Below are positions 41,430 to 51,653 of a DNA stretch of 64,000 nucleotides, piece after piece. The notes under the pieces are model-generated. The model saw only the letters and a list, made by a program, of their open reading frames with translations, did no database searches and was not told where the DNA came from. The first letter of the stretch is position 1; each line of letters starts with the position of its first letter. The stretch lies in NCBI RefSeq assembly GCF_902506105.1, contig NZ_LR733304.1:1597458-1661457 (forward strand). Reading direction: 5' to 3'. Position numbers and translations under genes: made by a program. This DNA is from Aeromicrobium sp. 9AM (GTDB taxonomy: Bacteria; Actinomycetota; Actinomycetes; Propionibacteriales; Nocardioidaceae).

Positions 41430-42935
41430 ATGGTCACATACGCGAAGTACACGATGTCGGACGCGCTCGCACGGGCCAAGAAGCTCGACGGCAAGAAGAA
41501 CCAGGTCGGCTACTGCTTGCTCGAGGTCGTCGAGATCTTCGGCCTGACCGGGCCCTACAGCTGGGGTGGCCACGGCGAGAAATGGGCCTACAACTTCTGG
41601 CTGTCAGCGGTCAAGAACGGCAAGGTCGTCAAGACCAACGACCCCAAGGACATCCCCGCGGGCGCGATGGTCTTCCACGCACCACGGCCCAAGGCGACGA
41701 CGAACGGTGGCAAGGCCGGTCACGTCGCGGTCGGCGCGGGAGGCGGCAAGGAATACTCGACCGACCGGCCCAAGGATGGGATCCGCGGCAAGGTCACGAT
41801 CAAGTCGATCGAGAAGTCGTGGAAGAAGGAGCTCGTCGGCTACATCCTCGTCACGGGTGACGGCGTCACGCTCACGGACCGGCCCAAGTCGGAGTCCACG
41901 GACAAGATGGATCCGGCCGCGTACTTCATCGGTGCACATGGTCCGCACGTGATGTGGCTCGGCGAGCGCCTGGTGCTCCATCTCACGAGTCTCGGCATCG
42001 TCCCGCCGTACGCCACGGGCCCGAGCCCGGACTTCACGGTCACCGACCGCAAGGCCGTCCAGCTCTTCCAGGAGGCGCAGGGCTGGATCGGCGATGCCGC
42101 CGACGGCTATCCGGGCGACACGACCCTCAAGCGGCTCGCGAGGACACCCGCGGAGGCTCCGATCCGCGCGATGTCGGGCAACATGCTCGGGTCGCGAGAT
42201 CACTTCATGGTCAAGCAGCGCGTCGTGTCGATGAACTGCGCGGGCTACGACAAGGTCAAGGGCGCGAAGACGTCACAGAAGAGGGCCCCCAAGATCGGCG
42301 CACAGATCCTGAAGTACGTGCCGACCGTGATCTGTCTGCAGGAGCTCGAGATCCACAGCCTGGACGAGATGGACGCCGCACTCGAGCCCGGCGGGTTTCG
42401 ACGCGTCTCCAAGGGTGGCAAGGGCCGTGAGATCTACCTGGGTCCGCGATGCACCCAGGTCTCGTCCGGCCTCCGGTTCGTGCCCACCGAGCTCGACGAC
42501 GACGACAAGCCGTGGGCCTGGGTGGCGTACGAGTGCGAGGGCACGCGCTGTCTCGCGGTCTCGTTCCACAACGAGAACGAGGGCAACAGCGTCCAGAAGC
42601 AGCAGCTGAAGGAGGTCGTGACGAGGGCGCTCGAGCTCGCCGACGAGAACCAGGTCCCGTACGCCAACGTGTTCGTCACCGGTGACACGAACCTGCCGTC
42701 AGCGGAAGACGACGTCGAGGAGTGGAACTGGATCTCTGGCGGCAAGCACGCCACGAAGAAGGTCAACTACAAGTACAAGACCGCCTCGAAGTGGGGGCCC
42801 AAGCGCGAGGGCAAGCCGATCGACGTCGACCTGTTCCGCCTCAACACCACGATCGACAAGTACTTCCAGCACGTCGACAACAAGCTGTCGGACCACTACC
42901 TGCACTACGTCGACTTCCAGAGCATCGGCCGCTGA
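41430..42935 (+). CDS. Cell-wall hydrolase fused to an EEP-type nuclease domain
   Basis: The ATG has GGAGG just upstream, giving 501 residues. Residues about 5-145 resemble an NlpC/CHAP-type peptidase (GYCLLEVVEIF with Cys29; IPAGAMVF...GKAGHVAVG with His98). A peptidoglycan-binding-like segment follows (RKAVQLFQEAQGW, about 205-240). Residues about 265-501 show the EEP fold: VVSMNC, CLQELE (Glu305), AVSFHNENEG, VTGDTN (Asp419, Asn421), and KLSDHY (Asp488, His489). No signal peptide is seen. The same EEP type ends the prophage endolysin, so this is probably a captured phage lysin. Confidence 0.75.
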   Translation: MVTYAKYTMSDALARAKKLDGKKNQVGYCLLEVVEIFGLTGPYSWGGHGEKWAYNFWLSAVKNGKVVKTNDPKDIPAGAMVFHAPRPKATTNGGKAGHVAVGAGGGKEYSTDRPKDGIRGKVTIKSIEKSWKKELVGYILVTGDGVTLTDRPKSESTDKMDPAAYFIGAHGPHVMWLGERLVLHLTSLGIVPPYATGPSPDFTVTDRKAVQLFQEAQGWIGDAADGYPGDTTLKRLARTPAEAPIRAMSGNMLGSRDHFMVKQRVVSMNCAGYDKVKGAKTSQKRAPKIGAQILKYVPTVICLQELEIHSLDEMDAALEPGGFRRVSKGGKGREIYLGPRCTQVSSGLRFVPTELDDDDKPWAWVAYECEGTRCLAVSFHNENEGNSVQKQQLKEVVTRALELADENQVPYANVFVTGDTNLPSAEDDVEEWNWISGGKHATKKVNYKYKTASKWGPKREGKPIDVDLFRLNTTIDKYFQHVDNKLSDHYLHYVDFQSIGR

Positions 42936-42941
42936 CGTACG

Positions 42942-44174
42942 TCAGTTGAGCAGGCGGAGGGCCCAGGTGCGCGCCGAGGCGTCGGTCAGGCTGGCGACCT
43001 GGTCGATCACGACGCGGCGCCTCGCGGCATCGTCCGCGGCATGCGCGAAGTCGAGGGCGAACTCGGCCTCGAGCTCCTGGCCGTCGGACTTGTCGAGCAC
43101 CTCGACGAGCGCCAACAACAGCTCACGCTGACGGCTGAGCGGACCGGCCCGGTCGTCGGACCGCATGACGTAGTGGGCCGCGATCGACTTGAGCACGGTG
43201 ATCTCGTCGCGCGTGTCGTCCGGCACCTCGAGATCAGCGGCGAAGCGGATGAGCGGGCCGCCGCCCCACGTGTCGACTGTCGCCAGCTCAGCGGCGTGCG
43301 CGAACCGGCCGATCAGCGCGCTCGTGAGGCTCTTGAGCACAGCGCGGGCGGCACGGCTGCCGTCGAACGGCGTGGTCGGCCATTCCACCATCTCCTGGAG
43401 CCGGCCGAGCGCGGCGTCGAGCCGGTCGTCAGTGGCACCGGAGTCGTACCAGTCACGCGCGACGCCGTGGATCGCGTCGCGATCGAGCTCGCCCGACCGC
43501 AGCACGAACCAGCCGCCCACGACGCCGTCCTCGACGTCGTGCACGGAGTACGCGATGTCGTCCGCGAGATCCATGACCTGCGCCTCGATGGGCCGGCGCA
43601 TCGCGGGTGCCTCCTCGCGGAGCCACTCGAAGACGGGCACGTCGTCGGCGTACGCGCCGAACTTGCCGCTGCCATCGGGCGCCTCGCCACGGAGCCACGG
43701 ATACTTCACGCACGCCGAGAGCGTCGCGCGGGTGAGGTTGAGGCCGACGCTCGATCCGTCGGCGGCGAAGGCCTTGGACTCGAGCCGGCTGAGGATCCGC
43801 AGCGTCTGGGCGTTGCCCTCGAACCCGCCGCAGGACTGGGCCGCGTCGTCCAGGGCCGCCTCGCCGTTGTGACCGAAGGGTGGATGGCCGAGGTCGTGTG
43901 CGAGAGCGGCCGAGTCGACGATGTCCGGATCGCACCCGAGCGCCTTGCCGAGCTCCCTAGCGACCTGCGCGACCTCGAGGGTGTGGGTCAGGCGGTTGCG
44001 GACGAAGTCGTCGAAGCCGGCACCCATGACCTGCGTCTTGGCCGACAGCCGCCGCAGGGCTGCGGAGTGCACGACCCGCGCCCGGTCGCGCTCGAAGGGC
44101 GTACGACCGGAGCGCTTCGGCGGCTCGTCGACGAAGCGCGCGCGGGCCTCGTCGCCATAGGGTGCGTCGGTCAT
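42942..44174 (-). CDS. dgt: Deoxyguanosinetriphosphate triphosphohydrolase-like protein
   Basis: The 410-residue HD-domain protein hydrolyses dNTPs to nucleosides and triphosphate. The signature begins with RLTHTLEVAQVARELGKALG and continues SAALAHDLGHPPFGHNGE, giving the H...HD metal site. VMDLADDIAYSVHDVEDG supplies the remaining Asp. The N terminus (SGRTPFERDRARVVHSAALR) and length match bacterial dGTPase-like proteins that often neighbour dnaG. It overlaps the GNAT gene by 4 bases. Confidence 0.93.
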   Translation of the reverse strand: MTDAPYGDEARARFVDEPPKRSGRTPFERDRARVVHSAALRRLSAKTQVMGAGFDDFVRNRLTHTLEVAQVARELGKALGCDPDIVDSAALAHDLGHPPFGHNGEAALDDAAQSCGGFEGNAQTLRILSRLESKAFAADGSSVGLNLTRATLSACVKYPWLRGEAPDGSGKFGAYADDVPVFEWLREEAPAMRRPIEAQVMDLADDIAYSVHDVEDGVVGGWFVLRSGELDRDAIHGVARDWYDSGATDDRLDAALGRLQEMVEWPTTPFDGSRAARAVLKSLTSALIGRFAHAAELATVDTWGGGPLIRFAADLEVPDDTRDEITVLKSIAAHYVMRSDDRAGPLSRQRELLLALVEVLDKSDGQELEAEFALDFAHAADDAARRRVVIDQVASLTDASARTWALRLLN

Positions 44175-44641
44175 CGGATCTGCTTGGCCATGTTGATGTT
44201 GGTCGCCTCGAAGCCGGCCGACTCGTACAGGCTGACGGCGGCCGTGTTGTTGGCGAACACGTGGAGCTTGAGGACGCCGATGCTGTGATCAGCGCACCAT
44301 TCCTCCGCGGCTGTGAGGAGCTCGCGGCCGAGACCCTTGCCGCGGTGGGCCTCACCGACCTCGATGTCGTAGATCATCGTGGTGGGTACCGTCAGCTCCG
44401 GATCGGTGAACAGCCACAGGACACCAACCTCCTCGCCGTCGACGAGGGCGACGAAGATGTCGTGGCCGGGCGTGTCGAGGCCTTGGGGCAGATCCTGGGC
44501 GTTCTCCTTGACTGAGCGCTCCAGCGCACCCTCGGCCGGCCAGTTGCCGGAGTCGACCTTCTCCTTGGCGAACGCGACCACCAGGTGCTCCTGCCACGAC
44601 ACGAAACGCTCGGGAGACATCGGCTGCAACGTGAGGGGCAC
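44171..44641 (-). CDS. GNAT family N-acetyltransferase
   Basis: The 156-residue protein has the acetyl-CoA-binding motif A (MIYDIEVGEAHRGKGLGREL) and motif B (LKLHVFANNTAAVSLYESAG). The substrate is unknown. It starts at a GTG and overlaps dgt by 4 bases, so it is co-transcribed with it. Confidence 0.88.
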   Translation of the reverse strand: MPLTLQPMSPERFVSWQEHLVVAFAKEKVDSGNWPAEGALERSVKENAQDLPQGLDTPGHDIFVALVDGEEVGVLWLFTDPELTVPTTMIYDIEVGEAHRGKGLGRELLTAAEEWCADHSIGVLKLHVFANNTAAVSLYESAGFEATNINMAKQIR

Positions 44642-44654
44642 GGTGCCAGCGTAG

Positions 44655-45506
44655 TCAGAACTTCCCGTTGCGCGGGCGGGGCTGGCACGTGGGACACCAG
44701 TAGGACGAGCGGTTCATGAACGCATCGCGGCGGATCGGCGTGCCGCACCGCTGGCACGGCTTGCCCTCCTGCCCGTATGCCTGCAGGGACCGCTCGAAGT
44801 AGCCGCTGTTGCCGTTGACGTTGACGTAGAGCGCGTCGAACGACGTGCCGCCCTGCGCCAGGGCCTCGAGCATGACCTCGCCGATGTGCACCAGCAGCCC
44901 CTCGACCTCGCGGGTGCGCAGGTGGCGGGTGTTGCGGGCGTAGTGCAGTGGCGTGCGCCAGAGCGACTCGTCGGCATAGATGTTGCCGACCCCGGAGATC
45001 AGGGTCTGGTCGAGGATCGCCCGCTTGACGCCGGTCTCACGCTTGCGGAGCCGCGCGCTGAACTCCGCAGGGTCGAACAGCGGGTCGAGCGGGTCGCGGG
45101 CGATGTGCGCGATCTCCGGCGGTAGCTCCGCGCCGTCCTCGCTGAACGACATGCCGCCGAAGATGCGTTGGTCGGCGAACCGCAGCTCGCGACCGTCGTC
45201 GAGCGTCAGCGCGATGCGCAGGTGCCGGGGCTCGGGCGCGCCGATGTCGGAGACGAGGAACTGACCGCTCATGCCGAGGTGGCACAAGATGGCGTCGTCA
45301 TGGTCGAGCTGGATCCAGAGATACTTGCCGCGCCGGGCGGCGCCAACGACCGTACGGCCTGCGAGCCGGCTCGTGAAGTCGGCCGCCCCGGGCAGGTGGC
45401 GGCGCACGGAGCGTACGTCGTGGACCACGGCCTGCGTGATCGTGCGACCGACGACATGCTCCTGGATGCCGAGACGGACGACTTCGACCTCTGGCAGCTC
45501 TGGCAC
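44655..45506 (-). CDS. mutM: Formamidopyrimidine-DNA glycosylase
   Basis: This 283-residue bifunctional glycosylase/AP lyase removes oxidised purines. [15 protein letters not shown] supplies the catalytic Pro2 and Glu3. The H2TH domain includes [14 protein letters not shown], and the C-terminal zinc finger is [10 protein letters not shown]...YWCPTCQ. It lies 9 bases after rnc in the same direction, as in many actinobacteria. Confidence 0.96.
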   Translation of the reverse strand: MPELPEVEVVRLGIQEHVVGRTITQAVVHDVRSVRRHLPGAADFTSRLAGRTVVGAARRGKYLWIQLDHDDAILCHLGMSGQFLVSDIGAPEPRHLRIALTLDDGRELRFADQRIFGGMSFSEDGAELPPEIAHIARDPLDPLFDPAEFSARLRKRETGVKRAILDQTLISGVGNIYADESLWRTPLHYARNTRHLRTREVEGLLVHIGEVMLEALAQGGTSFDALYVNVNGNSGYFERSLQAYGQEGKPCQRCGTPIRRDAFMNRSSYWCPTCQPRPRNGKF

Positions 45507-45515
45507 GTACGAAGC

Positions 45516-46190
45516 CTAGGCGGGGTCGGCGACAGAACTCTCGAGAGCGGCGTTGATCGAGCGCCACGCGATCTCGGCGACCATCTGCTCGGCCTCCTTC
45601 TTGGAGCGGCCGGTGCCGCCTCCGAAGACCCGCTCGCCGACATGCACCTCTGCGGTGAAGGACTTGTCATGGTCGGGGCCGGTGCCCTCGAGGACGTAGT
45701 GCGGCACGCCGAGGTCGTTGTTGGCGGCGATCTCCTGGAGGGACGTCTTCCAGTCGAGACCGGCGCCGAGCTCGGCCGCCACGGCGATCACGGGGTCGAA
45801 GATGCGGTGGATGACCTCGGCCGATCGTTCGATGCCGAACTGCACGTAGATCGCGCCGAGCAGGGCCTCCACGGTGTCGGACAGGATCGACGCCTTGTCG
45901 CGACCGCCCGTGGTCTCCTCGCCGCGGCCGAGGCGCACGTGGTCACCGACGCCGAGGGTGCGGGCCACCTCGGCGAGGGCCTTGGCGCTGACGACGGCAG
46001 CGCGGAGCTTGGCGAGCTGGCCCTCGGGGAGCTCGGGGTGCTCGGTGAAGAGCGTGTCGGTGACGACCAGCCCCAGCACCGAGTCGCCGAGGAACTCGAG
46101 GCGCTCGTTGTTGGGGACGCCACCGTTCTCGTACGCGTACGAGCGATGTGTCAGGGCATGCTGAAGGAGCCCCGCGTCCAGGTCCTCCAC
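45516..46190 (-). CDS. rnc: Ribonuclease III
   Basis: The double-strand-specific RNase processes rRNA and other RNAs. The signature [20 protein letters not shown] and the second acidic site ([11 protein letters not shown]) are present, and a dsRNA-binding domain (about 150-215, [13 protein letters not shown] onward) follows. I used the GTG at 46190 (224 residues). The conserved frame is open about 16 codons further, to the rpmF stop, but contains no ATG/GTG/TTG there, so a rare start cannot be excluded. Confidence 0.93.
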   Translation of the reverse strand: MEDLDAGLLQHALTHRSYAYENGGVPNNERLEFLGDSVLGLVVTDTLFTEHPELPEGQLAKLRAAVVSAKALAEVARTLGVGDHVRLGRGEETTGGRDKASILSDTVEALLGAIYVQFGIERSAEVIHRIFDPVIAVAAELGAGLDWKTSLQEIAANNDLGVPHYVLEGTGPDHDKSFTAEVHVGERVFGGGTGRSKKEAEQMVAEIAWRSINAALESSVADPA

Positions 46191-46234
46191 ACCGAGAACC
46201 TGCCGGAGCCCATCAGCATTGATTGCTGCAGAGA

Positions 46235-46420
46235 TCAGAGGACCTGGCGACGCTCGCCGCGAGCTCCGTACTGTCCGCACTTGGTGCACGCGTGATGCGG
46301 CTGCACCTTCGAGTCGCACGCGGGGTTCGCGCAGTCGACGATCGCGGTCTTGGTGGACTTCCACTGTGCACGACGATGGCGCGTGTTGCTGCGCGATGTC
46401 TTCCTCTTCGGGACTGCCAC
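46235..46420 (-). CDS. rpmF: 50S ribosomal protein L32
   Basis: The 61-residue protein begins [20 protein letters not shown]. It contains four cysteines ([20 protein letters not shown]), the zinc-binding form. It follows the YceD-like gene by 3 bases and precedes rnc, the standard bacterial order. Confidence 0.97.
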   Translation of the reverse strand: MAVPKRKTSRSNTRHRRAQWKSTKTAIVDCANPACDSKVQPHHACTKCGQYGARGERRQVL

Positions 46421-46423
46421 GAT

Positions 46424-47008
46424 CTACTCCTTGCTGTCGTCGGACGTGATGTCCGACCCTGTCTGGTCGGCTGGCGGGACCGGTTGCTCCGCCAGCTGGC
46501 TCAACGATGCCCACCTCGGGTCGATCGCCTCACCGTGTGTGTGATCTGGATCGTCCGCGAGCCGTGCTCCACATTCGGGGCACAATCCCGGACACTCCGG
46601 ACCACACAACGGGTTGTGCGGCAGTGCGAGCACCACCGCGTCCCGCAGGACGGTCTCGAGGTCGAGCAGGTCGTCCTCGAGGAAGAACTCCTCTTCTTCG
46701 GCCTCTTCCGTGTCAGAAGGTGCCTCGTAGAGGTACAACTCCTGGAATCCCACCACGACAGCTTCGTCGATCGGGTCCAGGCACCGCACACACTCGCCCA
46801 CGGCCCGCGCCGAGATGGTGCCTGTTGCCAGAACACCTTCCATGATGGCCTCGAGCCGAAGCTCGATCTCCATCGGGGAATCCTCGGGCACGCTGTAGAC
46901 GTCGTAACCCATGTCTGCCGGCGCCGGAACGGTCAAGGTGTGCGTACGTTCGGCGCCCGGTTTGCGACCCATCTCGTGGGTGTCGAAAACCAACGGTCCC
47001 GAAAGCAC
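46424..47008 (-). CDS. YceD/DUF177 family protein
   Basis: The 194-residue protein starts at a GTG ([18 protein letters not shown]). It has the conserved CVRCLDPID and the C-terminal [13 protein letters not shown] cluster followed by [10 protein letters not shown]. YceD-type genes are almost always next to rpmF and are linked to 23S rRNA accumulation. The upstream in-frame extension looks non-coding. Confidence 0.9.
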   Translation of the reverse strand: MLSGPLVFDTHEMGRKPGAERTHTLTVPAPADMGYDVYSVPEDSPMEIELRLEAIMEGVLATGTISARAVGECVRCLDPIDEAVVVGFQELYLYEAPSDTEEAEEEEFFLEDDLLDLETVLRDAVVLALPHNPLCGPECPGLCPECGARLADDPDHTHGEAIDPRWASLSQLAEQPVPPADQTGSDITSDDSKE

Positions 47009-47151
47009 GGCTTGCCCATCTGTCCAAGTGCACGACAAAACTTCAACCTGCGAACAGGCCGAAGAGAATCGTAACCCGCCGGGCCCAGCCGAAGCCAATC
47101 GCCCTTCGCCTGCAGAGACCGTTTGTCCCCGCTCGGTGACACGATGCAGGT

Positions 47152-48336
47152 ATGTCCGAGGGTACGGTCCTGCACGCTGACCTCGACGCGTTCTACGCGT
47201 CGGTCGAGCAGCGCGACGACCCCTCGCTGCGCGGTCGGCCGGTCATCGTCGGCGGTGGCGTCGTGCTGGCGGCGAGCTATGAGGCCAAGGCACGCGGAGT
47301 TCGTACGGCCATGGGCGGCCGCCAGGCGCTGCGGCTGTGCCCCGACGCCGTGGTCGTGCCGCCGCGGATGAAGGCCTACACGCAGGCGAGCCGCGACGTG
47401 TTCGACGTGTTCCGCGACACCACGCCGATGGTTGAGGGGCTCTCGATCGACGAGGCGTTCCTCGAGGTCGGCGGGCTCCGGCGCATCCGCGGTCTGCCGT
47501 CGTCGATCGCCGAGCAGCTGCGCCACGACGTGCGCACCAAGGTCGGGCTGCCCATCTCGGTCGGCGTCGCGCGGACCAAGTACCTCGCCAAGGTCGCGAG
47601 CGCGGTCTCCAAGCCCGAGGGCATGCTCGTCGTGCCGATCGAGAAGGAGCTCGAGTTCCTCCACGCGCTGCCGGTCGAGCGGCTGTGGGGCGTCGGCAAG
47701 GTCACCTCGCAGAAGCTCCGCGACCAGCGCATCGTCACGGTCGGCGACGTCGCCAAGCTGTACGAGATCGAGCTCGTGCAGCTGCTCGGCCCCGGCAGCG
47801 GGCATCACCTCCACGCGTTGGCGCACAACCGCGACCCGCGACCGGTCGTCGTCGGCAAGCGGCGCGGGTCGATGGGCGCCCAGCACGCCATCGGCCGTGG
47901 CCCGCACTCCCCCGACGAGATCGACCTGGCGCTGCTGACGCTCGTCGACCGCGTCACCCGACGGATGCGGGCTGCCGGGCGTACGGGCCGGACCGTGACG
48001 ATCCGGCTGCGATTCGGCGACTTCACTCGTTCGACGAGCTCCCACACGCTGGACCGGCCGACGGCGCACAACACGACGGTGCTCGAGGTGGCCCGGCTGC
48101 TGCTGGCGTCGAGGGCCGGAGCGATCAAGGAGCGCGGCATCACCCTGATCGGCGTCTCGGTCGGCTCGCTCGACGACAACCCGGCCCAGCTGGCGTTGCC
48201 GCTCGACGTCACGAGCGGAGCGCAGCTCGACGAGGCGATCGACGCGGTGCGCGACAAGTACGGCTCGAAGTCGCTGCGTCGGGCCGTGCAGCTCGGCAAG
48301 CGCGAACATCTCGCCGTGCCCCAGCTCCCTGACTGA
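47152..48336 (+). CDS. dinB: DNA polymerase IV (Y family)
   Basis: This 394-residue translesion polymerase has VLHADLDAFYASVEQ (Asp10) and GLSIDEAFLEV (Asp100, Glu101) as catalytic acidic motifs, the helix-hairpin-helix region (LWGVGKVTSQKLRDQRI), and a little-finger domain at about 240-350. There is no obvious C-terminal beta-clamp motif; a QLALPL segment near residue 348 may serve as one. It is transcribed divergently from yceD. Confidence 0.95.
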   Translation: MSEGTVLHADLDAFYASVEQRDDPSLRGRPVIVGGGVVLAASYEAKARGVRTAMGGRQALRLCPDAVVVPPRMKAYTQASRDVFDVFRDTTPMVEGLSIDEAFLEVGGLRRIRGLPSSIAEQLRHDVRTKVGLPISVGVARTKYLAKVASAVSKPEGMLVVPIEKELEFLHALPVERLWGVGKVTSQKLRDQRIVTVGDVAKLYEIELVQLLGPGSGHHLHALAHNRDPRPVVVGKRRGSMGAQHAIGRGPHSPDEIDLALLTLVDRVTRRMRAAGRTGRTVTIRLRFGDFTRSTSSHTLDRPTAHNTTVLEVARLLLASRAGAIKERGITLIGVSVGSLDDNPAQLALPLDVTSGAQLDEAIDAVRDKYGSKSLRRAVQLGKREHLAVPQLPD

Positions 48337-48359
48337 TGCCGCTCTTCGCTCGCCAGGGA

Positions 48360-48475
48360 GGCCGTCCGCGGCCGACCGTGAGGGAGCGCCAGCGACCGAG
48401 GCGATGGTGACGTGAGATCAGCGACCTGCGCGAGCCCCCTTCGCTTCGCTCACATTCGGCCGCGGGCGGCCTCAT
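48360..48475. repeat. Intergenic palindromic repeat copies
   Basis: GGCCGTCCGCGGCCGA (48360-48375) is the inverted form of TTCGGCCGCGGGCGGCCTCA (48456-48475). A near-identical copy occurs at 53398-53417 (one base different). They lie in convergent gene ends and look like dispersed REP-type elements that may aid termination. Confidence 0.5.
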
Positions 48476-48494
48476 TAGGGGGCGAGTACGCGCG

Positions 48495-49511
<1,017 letters not shown>

Positions 49512-49515
<4 letters not shown>

Positions 49516-51653
49516 GTGCGCTCCAGGTAGTCGGCCTGCTCGGAGCGCTCGAGCTCCTGCACGGCGGCGGCCAGTCCGGGATGCGACGCCAGCTTCGGGT
49601 CGGCCTCGACGATGGCGTCCGCGACACGACGGGCCTCCTCGATGACCTCACCGTCCTTGACGACCGACAGCAGCCGGAGGCTCGACCGGATGCCCGACTG
49701 ACGCGCACCCAGCACGTCACCCTCGCGGCGCAGCTCGACATCGAGCCGCGACAGCTCGAAGCCGTCCGACGTCGATGCCACTGCGTCGAGCCGCTCACGG
49801 GCCGGCGTGTCGACCTCCGACGCGGTCACCAGCAGGCACAGCCCGGCCTCCGACCCACGGCCGACGCGGCCCCGCAGCTGGTGCAGCTGCGACATGCCGA
49901 AGCGGTCGGCGTCCATGACGACCATGACCGTCGCGTTGGGCACGTCGACGCCGACCTCGACGACCGTCGTGGCGACGAGCACGTCGATCTCGCCGCGCGC
50001 GAACGCGTTCATCGCGGTGTCCTTGTCGTCGGGCGTCATGCGCCCGTGCAGGCTGCCGAGCCGCAGGCCGTGCAGCGCGCCGCCCTCGAGCTCTTCGCGC
50101 AGCTCGAGGAGCGAACGGGTGTCCTTCTCGCCACCGTCGTCGCCTTCGCCGATGCGCGACACCACGACGTACGCCTGACGGCCGCGGCCGACCTCCTCGC
50201 GTACGCGCTCCCAGCCGCGGTCGAGCCACTGCGGCCGCTCGTTGTAGGGCACGACGGTCGTCTGGATCGGCTGACGACCGGCCGGCAGCTCACGCAGGGT
50301 CGAGACCTCGAGGTCGCCGAACACCGACATCGCGAGCGTGCGCGGGATCGGGGTCGCGGTCATGACCAGCACGTGCGGGGTGACCTCGGCGCGATCGACC
50401 AGGGCGGCGCGCTGCTCGACGCCGAAGCGGTGCTGCTCGTCGACGACCAGCAGGCCGAGCTCGGCGAACTGCACGTGGTCCTGGATCAGCGCGTGGGTGC
50501 CGATGACGATGCCGGCCTCCCCCGACGCGGCGTCGAGCAGAGACTCCTTGCGCGCCTTGGCACCCTGCGAGCCGGTCAGCAGGCGCACACGGGTGGCCCC
50601 GTCGGCGCCGCCGAGCATGCCGCCCTTGGCCAGGTCGCCGAGCATCGCGGTGATGCCGCGGTAGTGCTGCGCTGCGAGCACCTCGGTCGGAGCCAGCAAG
50701 GCGGTCTGGGCTCCCGCGTCGACGACCTGCAGCATGGCCAGCAGGGCCACGATCGTCTTGCCGGATCCGACCTCGCCCTGCAGCAGACGGTGCATCGGGT
50801 GCGTTCGGGTCAGGTCGGCGGAGATCTCATCGACAACGGACTTCTGGCCCCCCGTGAGCTCGAACGGCAGCTGCTGCTCGAAGCGCTCGCGGAGCCCACC
50901 CGGTGCAAGGGGACGCGAAGCCGCCCTCTCGTGCTCGAGCGCGTTGCGGCGCTGGGCGAAGATCGTCTGGACGACGAACGCCTCCTCGAACCGGAACCGG
51001 TCGCGGCCGCCCTGCCAGTCCTTGGCGTTGCGTGGGCGGTGGATCGCCTCGAACGAGCCCTTGAGGTCGAAGAAGCCATGAGCCGCGCGTACGTCGTCGG
51101 GCAACGGGTCGTCGAGCGGTCCGATCGCGTCGAGGCACATCTCGACGCACTGCGCGATCTTCCACGACGCCATGGCGGCGGTCGCCCGGTAGAGAGGGAT
51201 GAAGCCGCGGCCCAGTCTCGCGCCACCGGCAGGATCGTCGGTCTCGGTGAGCGCCTCCCAGTCCGGATGAGTCAGCTGCAGCTTGCCGTTGAACATCGTG
51301 ACCACGCCCGCCGCCAGACCCAGCGAGTCCGGCGTCATCGACTTGAGGCGCCACGCCTGTTGGAAGAACGTCAACGTGAGGTGGCCCGTGCCGTCGGTGA
51401 CCACGACCTCCGTGCGGGTGCGCCGGCCACCCGGGCCGAACGAGTAGTTCTTGGCCGAGGCGACCCTCGCCATGATCGTGACGTGCGCGCCCACCTCGAG
51501 CTTCGACAGGTCCGTGAGCTTGCCGAGCTCGGCGTAGCGCCGCGGATAGTGCCGCAGCAGGTCCTCGACGACGACCATGCCGAACGCCTTGGTGAGTGGC
51601 TTGGTGGTCTTGTCGCCGAGGACGTTGACCAGCTTGGTCGAGAGCTCGACCAT
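49512..51653 (-). CDS. recG: ATP-dependent DNA helicase RecG
   Basis: The 713-residue helicase remodels stalled forks. The N-terminal wedge OB domain (about 55-140) is followed by Walker A in LLQGEVGSGKTIVALLAML, Walker B as DEQHRFGVEQR, TATPIPRTL (motif III), and motif VI (QLRGRVGRG). The ATG at 51653 shares one base with the DAK gene stop; a GTG one codon earlier is possible. Confidence 0.96.

Noticed and set aside
43041..44288. 415-codon rightward open frame
   Set aside because: Antisense of dgt, which has the HD motif.
46191..46514. Long N-terminal extension of RNase III
   Set aside because: It would run through rpmF in another frame; only the part up to the rpmF stop could be real.
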